DNA from: Crocinitomicaceae bacterium
Lineage (GTDB): Bacteria > Bacteroidota > Bacteroidia > Flavobacteriales_D > Crocinitomicaceae
Length of the DNA stretch: 59,125 nt
Assembly (NCBI GenBank): GCA_025210175.1
Contig: JAOASF010000075.1
Span: 1 to 59,125, forward strand
Reading direction: 5' to 3'
The notes beneath the pieces are model-generated. The model saw nothing but the letters and a program-made list of their open reading frames with translations, was not told the DNA's origin and did no database searches. Below, piece after piece: positions 26,462 to 34,976 of the stretch. A program made the position numbers and the translations under genes. Each line of letters opens with the position of its first letter. Position 1 is the first letter of the stretch.

Positions 26462-26611
26462 ATATGTGTGATGAGTGGTTGACAAGAGATTTTAAACGGT
26501 TTTATGAAAAGGAATAGAAATCAGTAATCTAGGAAATTGTCAAGCAAAACGTTCATTTGTAGGAAAAAGTAAGAGAGTATACCAAGCTATTTATCACTGA
26601 GATAGGTCTAC

Positions 26612-26636
26612 AAAAAAAGCGACACTAGGTCGCTTT
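26612..26636 (-). terminator. Intrinsic terminator of the rpoN-M48 transcript
   Basis: Read on the minus strand: stem AAAGCGAC / GTCGCTTT (8 bp; 26636-26629 with 26623-26616), 5-base loop, followed by a run of seven T (26618-26612). It sits 24 bases after the M48 stop and is oriented for the minus-strand genes. The rest of the 266-base gap 26394-26659 holds only the copy 4 promoter region. Confidence 0.8.
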
Positions 26637-26659
26637 CTCTTCATATTAGGTACAGAGTA

Positions 26660-27454
26660 CTACAAACGGTTCACAATGCGTTTGTATTCTGATTCGCTCG
26701 TTTTGCTACCTGTACAACCAAGGACTGTCTTGGTGTTGTAGAACGTTTCAATTCTTTTTCCTGGATCTGGGTGAGTGGATAAAAATTCAGGTGGTCTTTG
26801 CGCATCGCTATTGTTGATTTTTTCAAAAAATCCAGCTCCACCAGCCGCATCATAAGGGGTTGGACATAGGTATTTTACAGAAAATTCATCGGCCTCCTTT
26901 TCATGAGCGCGTGAATTTCTTAGCCCAACAAGAGCACTGGTTACTTCCTTTAACATGGCACTGTTGCCGGCCAAGATGTCTAGCAAAACCTGAACGCCAA
27001 ACATTTTTGTCATCTGACGCGTGGAATGACGTTGGTCTGCATGGGCGATTTCGTGCCCCATAACGCCTGCCAGTTGCGCTTCGTTGTCCAGATATTTCAG
27101 AATACCCGTGTAGACATAAATGTAGCCTCCTGGGGTACAAAAGGCATTCAAGGTATTGTCGTCGTTAATAATGCGCAAGCGCCACGTAAAGTCATCTTTA
27201 AAGTCTACCTCACCAGAATTAAGAATCGCATCGCGCACACGGTAAATCATTTGGTAGGCTTCTACGTTGGATGCTGAATCGAGAATGGGGTATTGCGCTG
27301 GATTGCCGTCAATTTCAGCAGCTACTTGAGCTCCTAATTGCTTGTCTTGCTGAACCGTAAAAAGGTTCATACCCTTTCCTTTGTTTTTCTTGTTCAATAC
27401 GCCACAACCAAGTAGAATGGCTAGGGCAAATAGAAAGTAAAGTGCTTTACGCAT
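26660..27454 (-). CDS. M48 family metallopeptidase lipoprotein (BepA/LoiP-like)
   Basis: 264 aa. Lipobox LLGCG (Cys ~17) anchors it in an envelope membrane. Zinc site GVMGHEIAHADQRHS gives HEIAH at ~134-138, with the third ligand in SRAHEKEADEF; the following FLSTHPDPGKRIE is the M48 subfamily C motif, typical of BepA/YcaL/LoiP proteases that survey outer-membrane proteins. In operon with the PAP2-like gene (24-base gap) and rpoN, and followed by a clear terminator. Confidence 0.9.
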   Translation of the reverse strand: MRKALYFLFALAILLGCGVLNKKNKGKGMNLFTVQQDKQLGAQVAAEIDGNPAQYPILDSASNVEAYQMIYRVRDAILNSGEVDFKDDFTWRLRIINDDNTLNAFCTPGGYIYVYTGILKYLDNEAQLAGVMGHEIAHADQRHSTRQMTKMFGVQVLLDILAGNSAMLKEVTSALVGLRNSRAHEKEADEFSVKYLCPTPYDAAGGAGFFEKINNSDAQRPPEFLSTHPDPGKRIETFYNTKTVLGCTGSKTSESEYKRIVNRL

Positions 27455-27478
27455 GACTTATTTATTTTATGATTTGAA

Positions 27479-28141
27479 TTAATATCCTGTAGGGTAAAAA
27501 TAGTTGATTGCAAAAACGATGACTGCGCTGCCAACAAAGCCATAGATTACCTGAGGCAGGGTGTGCTTGTTCAGGTAAACTCTCGACGACATCACCAAAC
27601 CCGTTATAAAAATGGCAATTAAAAGCAGGCTAAAATCGAAGTAAATGGATTGCGCACAGTAGGAGTAGATGAGCCCAAACAATATTCCGGTTCCACAGGC
27701 ATGCAGACTAATCTTTGTGTAAAAATTAATCCAAGCAAAAAGCCCAATGGTAATAAACCCAGACAAGGGAAGGGCATAGATGTATTTTGGCAAGTAGAAA
27801 TTGGAAGAGGATTGCTTTACTACAAAGAACAAGTACAGTACCAAGCAATATCCTGCTGTGACCAACAAAGGGATCAAACGTTCCTTTTTATCATCGATCT
27901 CAATATTGGAAATCATTCCTTTTTTCATCATAATGACAAGGGTAAGGCCTGGAGCCAGAATGGAAAAAATGAAGAAGATTATTAACAGACTCCATTTTAC
28001 GTTATCTGGCAAAAAGTAAAGTGAGTCATCGTTCAAAATGTAGTCTTCTCTAGAGGGAATAAACATCAAGATGAGAAGGGCGTACAAAGGCATGAAGAGC
28101 GGAACGAAGACCCAAGAAATGATTTGTGCGAGTAATTTCAT
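27479..28141 (-). CDS. PAP2-superfamily-like integral membrane protein
   Basis: 220 aa with the ATG at 28141 (MKLLAQIISWVFVPLF), one base after the rpoN stop. About six transmembrane helices. The segment TKISLHACGTG and, further on, SRVYLNKHTLPQVIYGFVGS resemble the two last motifs (SxH...SRxxxxxH) of PAP2 phosphatases, but the first KxxxxxxRP motif is not convincing. It may be a lipid phosphatase or only share the fold. Start chosen because an earlier in-frame codon overlaps rpoN. Confidence 0.68.
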   Translation of the reverse strand: MKLLAQIISWVFVPLFMPLYALLILMFIPSREDYILNDDSLYFLPDNVKWSLLIIFFIFSILAPGLTLVIMMKKGMISNIEIDDKKERLIPLLVTAGYCLVLYLFFVVKQSSSNFYLPKYIYALPLSGFITIGLFAWINFYTKISLHACGTGILFGLIYSYCAQSIYFDFSLLLIAIFITGLVMSSRVYLNKHTLPQVIYGFVGSAVIVFAINYFYPTGY

Positions 28142-28142
28142 T

Positions 28143-29585
28143 TTACAGTTCTTTTCGCAAGCGAGCAACCGGAATATTTAATTGTTCGCGGTATTTGGCC
28201 ACTGTTCTTCTTGCGATATTGTATCCTTTTTCTTTCAATAATTCAGCCAATTTTTCGTCCGTTAATGGCTTTCTCTTTTCTTCGGCAGAGATGGCATCGG
28301 AGAGAATCTTTTTGACTTCTCTGGTTGAAACTTCTTCGCCGCTCTCAGTGGAAAGCGATTCCGAAAAGAAGTATTTCAAGCTGTAAACGCCATAATTGGT
28401 TTGCACGTATTTGCTATTGGCAACACGAGAAATGGTAGAAATGTCCAAACCAACTATCTCAGCAATGTCCTTCAAGATCATTGGTTTCATATTGGTTTCA
28501 TCACCCGTTAAGAAAAACTCTCTCTGGTAGCTCATGATGGCTTGCATGGTGGTGAGAAGCGTGTTTTGGCGCTGTTTGATGGCGTCAATAAACCACTTGG
28601 CCCCGTCCAATTTTTGTTTCACAAACTGAATGGCATCCTTGTCGCTTTTGGATGTTTTACCACCTTCGGAATAAGTGCGCAACATTTGTTCGTAATCGCG
28701 CGATACTTTCAGTTCGGGCGCGTTTCTTCCATTGATGGTTAACTCGAGTTTTCCTTCAAACTCGGTCACCATAAAGTCAGGGATGATTTGCTGAATATTC
28801 TTCGCTGAATCCTTACTAGAGCCGCCTGGTTTGGGGTTCAAACGGATGATTTCATTAACTGCATCGCGCAAGTCTTCATCCGAAATCTCTAGCTTCTGTT
28901 GGATTTTTTCGTAATGTTTTTTGGTAAACTCCTCGAAGAAGTTCTCCAATATTTTTAGCGCCGTAAAGCGGGTAATATCACCATTTTGCTTTCGCTTGAT
29001 TTGCAGTAAAAGACATTCTTGAAGATCGCGAGCACCTACTCCTGCCGGGTCCAGTTCTTGAATCAACGAGAGGATGTGTAGGACTTCTTTTTCGTCGGAC
29101 ATTACATTGGCTGAAAATGCCAAATCGTCCACCAAAGCTTCAATTTCTCGGTTCAAATATCCAGCTTCATCCAAGTTGCCAATGATGATATCGGCAATCA
29201 TGAATTCGTGATCATTCAAGTCGAGCAAATGCAATTGCTCGGTCAATCTTTCCTGGAAGCTCTGGCCAGATGAAAGCGGAATAACTTTCTCCTCGTCGTC
29301 TTTACTCTTATTAGAAACCGAAGTTTTGTAGTCGGCTGAGTCGTCGTCTAGATAATCGGAAATGTCGAAGTCTTCGTTAGAATCGTCGTAATCGTCTTCG
29401 TAATCCTCCTGATTATCGTCGAATTCTTCCTCTTTTCCTTCTTCTAAGGCCGGATTTTCTTCTATCTCTTGCTTGATGCGTTGATCCAACTCCATGGTAG
29501 GAACCTGCAACAATTTCATCAGCTGAATTTGCTGTGGAGATAGACGCTGTTCGAGGCGTTGAGCTAAATGTTGTTTTAGTGCCAT
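28143..29585 (-). CDS. rpoN: RNA polymerase sigma-54 factor
   Basis: 480 aa. Region I (LKQHLAQRLEQRLSPQQIQLM, residues 2-22, then ELDQRIKQEIEENPAL) binds core enzyme and activators; residues ~50-90 are a very acidic region II (EEEFDDNQEDYEDDYDDSNED); core-binding and HTH regions follow (KDIAEIVGLDISTISRVANS); and the RpoN box ARRTVAKYRE is intact at ~458-467 and recognises the -24 element. Located 48 bases after asnS and followed by two membrane proteins. No sigma-54 activator gene is in the window. Confidence 0.97.
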   Translation of the reverse strand: MALKQHLAQRLEQRLSPQQIQLMKLLQVPTMELDQRIKQEIEENPALEEGKEEEFDDNQEDYEDDYDDSNEDFDISDYLDDDSADYKTSVSNKSKDDEEKVIPLSSGQSFQERLTEQLHLLDLNDHEFMIADIIIGNLDEAGYLNREIEALVDDLAFSANVMSDEKEVLHILSLIQELDPAGVGARDLQECLLLQIKRKQNGDITRFTALKILENFFEEFTKKHYEKIQQKLEISDEDLRDAVNEIIRLNPKPGGSSKDSAKNIQQIIPDFMVTEFEGKLELTINGRNAPELKVSRDYEQMLRTYSEGGKTSKSDKDAIQFVKQKLDGAKWFIDAIKQRQNTLLTTMQAIMSYQREFFLTGDETNMKPMILKDIAEIVGLDISTISRVANSKYVQTNYGVYSLKYFFSESLSTESGEEVSTREVKKILSDAISAEEKRKPLTDEKLAELLKEKGYNIARRTVAKYREQLNIPVARLRKEL

Positions 29586-29633
29586 AAATCGGGGCAGAAA
29601 GTATCGGAAAAGTACGGTTTTTTTTACTTGTTT

Positions 29634-31073
29634 TTAAAACTCTGCGTTCAACGGAGTTCTCGGGAAAGGAATTACATCGCGAATGTTGGTCATCCCCGTT
29701 ACGAACATGATCATTCGTTCAAAGCCAAGTCCAAACCCTGCATGAGGAACGGTTCCAAATTTGCGTGTGTCCATGTACCACCACAACTCTTCTTCCGGAA
29801 TATGGAAGGCCTTGCATTTTTCTTTCAAGATATCCAGACGCTCCTCACGCTGCGATCCTCCTACAATTTCACCAATCCCTGGGAATAAAACATCCATGGC
29901 AGCGACCGTTTTCTGGTCGTCGTTTTGACGCATGTAGAAAGCCTTGATTTCAGCCGGATAATCCGATAAAATGACTGGACATTTGAATTCTTTCTCCACC
30001 AAGTAACGCTCGTGCTCACTTTGCAAGTCGATTCCCCATTTCACCTCAAATTTGAATTTCTTCTTTTTGTAGTGAGATGAGTTAAGCAATGTGTCTATGG
30101 CTTCGGTGTATGTTAAACGCTTGAATTCATTATTCACAACGAATTGCAGACGTTCAATCAAAGTCAATTCATTGCGTTCGTTTTGTGGTTTTTGTTTTTG
30201 CTCTTGTGCCTCACGGTCGTTCAAGAATTGAAGATCGTCAGCACAATTTTCCATCACATACTGACAGATGTATTTCAAGAAATCTTCCGTCAAATCCATG
30301 TTGTCGCGAAGATCATTAAACGCCACCTCTGGCTCAATCATCCAAAATTCAGCTAAGTGACGAGATGTATTTGAGTTCTCTGCACGGAAAGTAGGACCAA
30401 AGGTGTAAACCTGACCCAAAGCCGTAGCCGCCAAATCAGCCTCCACATGACCAGAAACAGTCAAGTTTACTGGCTTCCCGAAGAAGTCTTCTTTGTAATT
30501 GATACTTCCATCTTCGTTTTTGGGTGGATTCATAGGATCCATAGTGGAAACGCGGAACATTTCACCAGCTCCTTCTGCATCTGAACCAGTAATGATGGGC
30601 GTGTGGATGTAATAATACCCTCTGTCGTTGAAGTATTTGTGGATGGCGTACGCCACTGCGTGACGAATGCGGAAAACAGCTCCGAAGGTATTCGTTCTGA
30701 AACGCAAATGCGCTTGCTCACGCAAGAATTCTAAGCTGTGTTTTTTGGGCTGCATGACTGTTTTTTGAACGTCGTCTGGATGCGCTGTTCCTAGTACCTC
30801 AATTGTTTCCACTTGCAACTCAACGGCCTGACCAGCCCCTTGAGATTCTACCAATTTACCAGAAAGGCTCAAAGCCGCTCCGGTTGTAATTTTTCGAAGA
30901 ACTTCCTCATCTAAATTTTCGAAGTCCACAACGGCTTGCAAATTCTTAATCGTGGAACCGTCATTCATTTGAATAAAACGGTTGTTTCGAAAGGAGCGTA
31001 CCCATCCTTTTACGATTATACTTTCACCGATTTGGCCACGGTTTAAAACGTCAATGATTTTTGTTCTTTTCAT
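29634..31073 (-). CDS. asnS: Asparagine--tRNA ligase
   Basis: 479 aa with the ATG at 31073 ([17 protein letters not shown]); an earlier in-frame codon at 31094 lies within the -7 box and was rejected. OB-fold anticodon domain with [20 protein letters not shown], then the class II core: motif 2 [21 protein letters not shown] and motif 3 [16 protein letters not shown] with [10 protein letters not shown]. The ERM/FPR forms indicate AsnRS rather than AspRS. It also carries the ~60-residue insert near 240-310 (DRDAQEQKQ-like charged stretch) common in Bacteroidota AsnRS. Confidence 0.96.
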   Translation of the reverse strand: MKRTKIIDVLNRGQIGESIIVKGWVRSFRNNRFIQMNDGSTIKNLQAVVDFENLDEEVLRKITTGAALSLSGKLVESQGAGQAVELQVETIEVLGTAHPDDVQKTVMQPKKHSLEFLREQAHLRFRTNTFGAVFRIRHAVAYAIHKYFNDRGYYYIHTPIITGSDAEGAGEMFRVSTMDPMNPPKNEDGSINYKEDFFGKPVNLTVSGHVEADLAATALGQVYTFGPTFRAENSNTSRHLAEFWMIEPEVAFNDLRDNMDLTEDFLKYICQYVMENCADDLQFLNDREAQEQKQKPQNERNELTLIERLQFVVNNEFKRLTYTEAIDTLLNSSHYKKKKFKFEVKWGIDLQSEHERYLVEKEFKCPVILSDYPAEIKAFYMRQNDDQKTVAAMDVLFPGIGEIVGGSQREERLDILKEKCKAFHIPEEELWWYMDTRKFGTVPHAGFGLGFERMIMFVTGMTNIRDVIPFPRTPLNAEF

Positions 31074-31091
31074 GGTAAAATTTCTGTCGGG

Positions 31092-31099
31092 CAAATTTA
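31092..31099 (-). promoter_or_regulatory. Predicted asnS promoter, -7 element
   Basis: Minus strand TAAATTTG, an exact TAnnTTTG, ending 18 bases before the asnS ATG. Confidence 0.5.
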
Positions 31100-31197
31100 A
31101 TGAGAATCAGGAATTGCGATGCTCTTTATTCATTGAAAACCATAGCAAATGTTAAACAGAAAGACCAAAAACAAAGAAGTTTGATTCTCATATAACC

Positions 31198-31228
31198 TTT
31201 TGGCAACTTTTTCAATCCTCTATCTTTG
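31198..31228 (+). promoter_or_regulatory. Predicted promoter of the TPR/LuxR regulator gene
   Basis: TTTTG (31198-31202), 18-base spacer, TATCTTTG (31221-31228). Both elements match the Bacteroidota -33/-7 consensus, one of the best promoters in the window. The ATG at 31270 gives a leader of about 35 bases. Confidence 0.7.
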
Positions 31229-31269
31229 TACTCCATAATCAAACTAAATTGACCAAACCGTTCAACTTA

Positions 31270-32928
31270 ATGATTCAAAACCTCCGCGTTCTAACCTGTT
31301 TTCTTATTCTGATTTTGATCGGGGAAAACAAGGGGTGGACACAAGAGGAAGGTGTTGAGAAGAAAAAACTTACCTCGGTCGCAATATATGGTGAGTGTAT
31401 TGATAGCGCCAAATGGTACCAGCAGCACGATAATCACTACGAAGCCTTAAAGAATGGATTTCGTGCCTTGCGTTTGTATCAAAAATATCGATGGGCAGAG
31501 GTGCAACCTACTCCCGTTCACAACGTTTTGTCCGTTTCTCTTGAAAAAATTGGCGCTTATTCGGATGCGATTTATCACCAACGAAAGGTGCTCGATTTAA
31601 TTCAGCCCGACAATGAGCGCTACAAAATGCAGTATTATCAATTTGACCGTGTCGGCTCGCTTTATTTTCGACTCAAAAACCTGGATTCGGCACAGTATTT
31701 CTTCGAGAAAGGGCTGAGGTATGCCGAAACTAAGAAGGATGCCGAATTGGTGGGGCATGCTTACAACAATTTGGGTTTGGTTTCTTTTCAAAAGAAGCGC
31801 AACAACGAAGCCATAGAATACTTTGAAAAAGGCTTGAAATACTATCGGGCATGCAAGCCAAAATCGGATCGCTCCCTTTTTATGGAAACCTTGATCAAGG
31901 GAAATATTGCCGAATGCTTGCAAAACGATAACCCGATGAAGTCGGCGTATTTGAAAGAAGACATTGAAGGCAGTTTGCGCTATGGAGACTTTTCGAACGC
32001 CACGAAGGCGGGTGTTTTATTGGCCCGTTATCATTTGGACAAAGGGGAAATTGCAAAGGCCAAAAAGCAGTTTTTTCAGGCAAAGGAATGGTTACAAGAA
32101 TCTGGAGTGAACAAACAAACGCGGTTGGAATTTTGGCATTTGGGCGCACAAATATATTCGAGATCTGGTGAAGTGGAGGCCTCCATTGCCTGTCAGAAAA
32201 AGTTGATGAAACTTGTGGACGAAATTGCGGGTCCGGATGTGGTTAATGAACAACATCAAATTTATTCCAACTATGAACTCGATCGAATTGAAAACGATTT
32301 GGAACTGGAGAAAGTCTACAGTCTAAAAAAAGAAAGTGAAATTAAAGCCTTGAATCATCAGTCTGAATTGGCTAAATATCGCTTTCTGACCATTATCGGC
32401 ATGGGTAGTTTGATATTGATTTTGGCTGTATTCTTCATTTTAAAGTTGCGAGGAGATGTGCGCAAAAAGGCTAGAGAAAAAAGTCTGATGGACAAAATTC
32501 ACCGAATCGAACAAGAATTTAAAACGGAAAGATTGCAGCGTTCGGCCCTTAGTTTACAGCGAAAAAAGGAATTCTCGGAGCGGTTGATGAATCAAATTCA
32601 AGGTATGGACAATCTCCTGACCGAGGATAGAAACGCGATTCGAATGACTTTGTTGAACGAGCTAGAAATTGACAAGGCAGTAATTGAAGAAGAAAAAAAT
32701 GTGGAACAGGTGGGTGAGGATTTCTTGATTCAACTCAAAATGACCTATCCACAATTGACAGATGGAGATATCAAATTACTTAGTTTGATAAAAATGAGGC
32801 TCACCAACAAACAAATTGCTGAGATCAGAAACATCAACGCAAGCTCGGTAAAAATGGCTCGAAATCGCCTCCGAAAGAAGATGAACATACCAAAAGGTCA
32901 GGATTTTGGTGATTTCCTTTCGTTTTAG
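31270..32928 (+). CDS. Membrane-anchored TPR regulator with LuxR-type HTH
   Basis: 552 aa with the ATG at 31270 (MIQNLRVLTCFLILILIG, signal). Periplasmic residues ~35-350 hold TPR repeats (SAQYFFEKGLRYAE, AYNNLGLVSFQKKRNNEAIEYFEKGL). One transmembrane helix follows at ~373-393 (LTIIGMGSLILILAVFFILKL minus ends), then a cytoplasmic coiled coil (~400-455) and a C-terminal HTH (LTDGDIKLLSLIKMRLTNKQIAEI... ~496-538) of the LuxR/GerE type. This layout is common in Bacteroidota and would link periplasmic state directly to transcription. The two surface-protein genes downstream are candidate targets. Confidence 0.84.
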   Translation: MIQNLRVLTCFLILILIGENKGWTQEEGVEKKKLTSVAIYGECIDSAKWYQQHDNHYEALKNGFRALRLYQKYRWAEVQPTPVHNVLSVSLEKIGAYSDAIYHQRKVLDLIQPDNERYKMQYYQFDRVGSLYFRLKNLDSAQYFFEKGLRYAETKKDAELVGHAYNNLGLVSFQKKRNNEAIEYFEKGLKYYRACKPKSDRSLFMETLIKGNIAECLQNDNPMKSAYLKEDIEGSLRYGDFSNATKAGVLLARYHLDKGEIAKAKKQFFQAKEWLQESGVNKQTRLEFWHLGAQIYSRSGEVEASIACQKKLMKLVDEIAGPDVVNEQHQIYSNYELDRIENDLELEKVYSLKKESEIKALNHQSELAKYRFLTIIGMGSLILILAVFFILKLRGDVRKKAREKSLMDKIHRIEQEFKTERLQRSALSLQRKKEFSERLMNQIQGMDNLLTEDRNAIRMTLLNELEIDKAVIEEEKNVEQVGEDFLIQLKMTYPQLTDGDIKLLSLIKMRLTNKQIAEIRNINASSVKMARNRLRKKMNIPKGQDFGDFLSF

Positions 32929-32958
32929 TAAGGTGTTGGTTGTTAGGTAGTAAAGTGG

Positions 32959-32980
32959 TGTGTAACCCCTGTGTAACCCC
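32959..32980 (+). repeat. Exact 11-bp tandem repeat, operator-like
   Basis: TGTGTAACCCC occurs twice head-to-tail (32959-32969, 32970-32980), directly upstream of the likely -33 TTTG (32987-32990) and -7 TACTTTG (33013-33019) of the LamG gene. An 11-bp period is one helical turn, so two protein units could bind on the same face. Confidence 0.55.
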
Positions 32981-33041
32981 CTGAAATTTGTCGTAAAGAA
33001 TATGGTCTCCTTTACTTTGTGAGGCAAATTTTTTTTTACGC

Positions 33042-34889
33042 ATGAAAAAACTATCGTACTTATTACTTCCCTTATTGATGTGTTTCAGTGTTGAGGCGCA
33101 AACAGGTTTGCATTTCGACGATGCAGATGATGTCATTCAAACTACTTACCCCGGAATTTTAGGAAACAACCCAATAACAGTGGAGGCGTGGATCAAACCC
33201 AATGCTACCAGCGGTGAGTCCATTATTACGGATTGGGGTTCGGATGCTGTGAATGGAGGTAGATTTACTTTTCGCGTAAAACAGTTGACAAGTTCAGATG
33301 TACTTAGAGTTGAGATCAAAGGTGGAGGATTGGATGGAACATTCAATATAGCCGATGGAAACTGGCACCATGTTGCTTTGGTTTACAACCCAAGTCTTTC
33401 ATCCAATCGCTACAAGATTTACGTCGACGGAAATTTGGATGTAGAAGGAGATATTAGTCAAACCTTGAATGTGATCGCTAACGTAAACTTGCGTATGGGT
33501 CGTCGTATATCAACCTCGTTTACTGGTTGGTATGGTGGCTACATGGATGAGGTACGCGTATGGAATGTAGCTAGATCGCAAGCAGATATTCAAGCCAATA
33601 TGAACGCTGAGTTTTGTAGTACACAGGCAGGATTGATGGCCTATTTTAAATTCAATGAAGGAGTTGCAGACGGAAACAATACCAGTATTTCCACTGTGGT
33701 GGATGCCGCTAATGGTTACGATGGGACTTTGATCGACTTTGCCAAAACGGGAACTACTTCAAATTGGGTTGCTGGTTCAGGCATTACAGTAGCGCAAGGG
33801 TTTTCGCAAACCAACACTTACACAGAATGTCAAGGATTTTCGGTTACTGTAGGAAGCAATACGTATTCATCTACAGGTGTGTACACGGATGTATTTGCAG
33901 GTAGCAACGGTTGTGATTCTACCATTATTACTGATTTAACCATTATACCTGCTTCGATTAATGCACTTTCCTACGAATTGTGTAATGGTGATTCTGTGCA
34001 GGTAAATAACCTATGGTATACCCAAAGTGGTCAGTACACCGATACATTAGTGGGTGCTGCGAGTACTGGATGTGACTCTGTTCTTCAAATCAATGTGCAG
34101 ATCAATGCACCGATTGAGGTGAATGAAATCATCAGTTTGTGTGCTGGTGAAAGCTATGTTTTGAATGGAACGACCTATGCGGCCACTGGGACTTATACCG
34201 AAGTTTTTGTAGGGGGTTCTGTTTTGGGTTGTGACTCTACAGTGAATCTTGATTTAACGGTTTTAGACGAGGTGGTAGACAGTGTAACTTATGTAGAATG
34301 TGCAGGTTTTTCGGTTCAAATTGACACCTTGACATTCGATGCTACTGGAATTTACACCGTTGTTTTGACCAATGCTTCCGCTTCGGGTTGTGATTCTACA
34401 ATCGTTTTGGATTTATATGTGGAAGAAAGCATCAATACCACCTTGGCGGTGAACAATGGAATCATTTCTTCGAACCAAACTACGGGTACTTACCAATGGA
34501 TTGATTGTTCAAATGGAACTGAGCTTGTAGGCGAAACAAGTCAAAGTTTTGAGCCAACGATGAATGGAGAGTACGCCGTGGTGATAACCATCGGTTCTTG
34601 TTCCGACACTTCAGAATGTTACTTAATGGAGAATGTAGGAGTTGAGATGAACGAATTGGAAAGGTTCACCGTATACCCGAACCCGGTTAACGCTGAGTTG
34701 AAGGTTGAATTGAGCCATGGCACCCAAGGACAATTGGTAATCTATGATTTATCAGGAAGACAAATGGCGACTGAAACACTAGTTGGCAAAACAAGTGTTG
34801 TCGATGTAAGAAATTATAATGCAGGAACCTATTTGGTACAAGTTACGACCGAGATGGGTACGCAGAACGTTTTCATTACCAAACAATAG
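33042..34889 (+). CDS. LamG-domain surface protein with four Cys repeats and T9SS type A tail
   Basis: 615 aa. Signal peptide to ~20 (FSVEAQ). Residues ~22-235 are a concanavalin-like LamG domain (ITVEAWIKPN, DGNWHHVALVYN, GYMDEVRVWNVARS). Four repeats of about 48 residues follow (~257-302, 306-354, 361-408, 413-460), each with an early Cys (ECQG, LCNG, LCAG, ECAG), a Y-x-x-T/S-G-x-Y-T core and a GCDS near the end. The C-terminus (FTVYPNPVNAELKV, VDVRNYNAGTYLVQV) is a type A sorting domain. Likely adhesin or glycan-binding surface protein; ligand unknown. Confidence 0.87.
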   Translation: MKKLSYLLLPLLMCFSVEAQTGLHFDDADDVIQTTYPGILGNNPITVEAWIKPNATSGESIITDWGSDAVNGGRFTFRVKQLTSSDVLRVEIKGGGLDGTFNIADGNWHHVALVYNPSLSSNRYKIYVDGNLDVEGDISQTLNVIANVNLRMGRRISTSFTGWYGGYMDEVRVWNVARSQADIQANMNAEFCSTQAGLMAYFKFNEGVADGNNTSISTVVDAANGYDGTLIDFAKTGTTSNWVAGSGITVAQGFSQTNTYTECQGFSVTVGSNTYSSTGVYTDVFAGSNGCDSTIITDLTIIPASINALSYELCNGDSVQVNNLWYTQSGQYTDTLVGAASTGCDSVLQINVQINAPIEVNEIISLCAGESYVLNGTTYAATGTYTEVFVGGSVLGCDSTVNLDLTVLDEVVDSVTYVECAGFSVQIDTLTFDATGIYTVVLTNASASGCDSTIVLDLYVEESINTTLAVNNGIISSNQTTGTYQWIDCSNGTELVGETSQSFEPTMNGEYAVVITIGSCSDTSECYLMENVGVEMNELERFTVYPNPVNAELKVELSHGTQGQLVIYDLSGRQMATETLVGKTSVVDVRNYNAGTYLVQVTTEMGTQNVFITKQ

Positions 34890-34898
34890 ATGGCCATT

Positions 34899-34939
34899 GG
34901 AGAGGGCAGGAGTCGTAGAAATACCGCTCGGCCTTCTCC
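34899..34939 (+). terminator. Possible weak terminator/hairpin after the LamG gene
   Basis: GGAGAGGGC (34899-34907) can pair with GCCTTCTCC (34931-34939), 9 bp with one G-U pair and a 23-base loop. Only a short T run follows, so termination is uncertain; it could also be a processing site between the two surface-protein genes. Confidence 0.35.
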
Positions 34940-34976
34940 ACGGTCGTTTAAAAGTAAGAAGAACGAATATTAAAAA

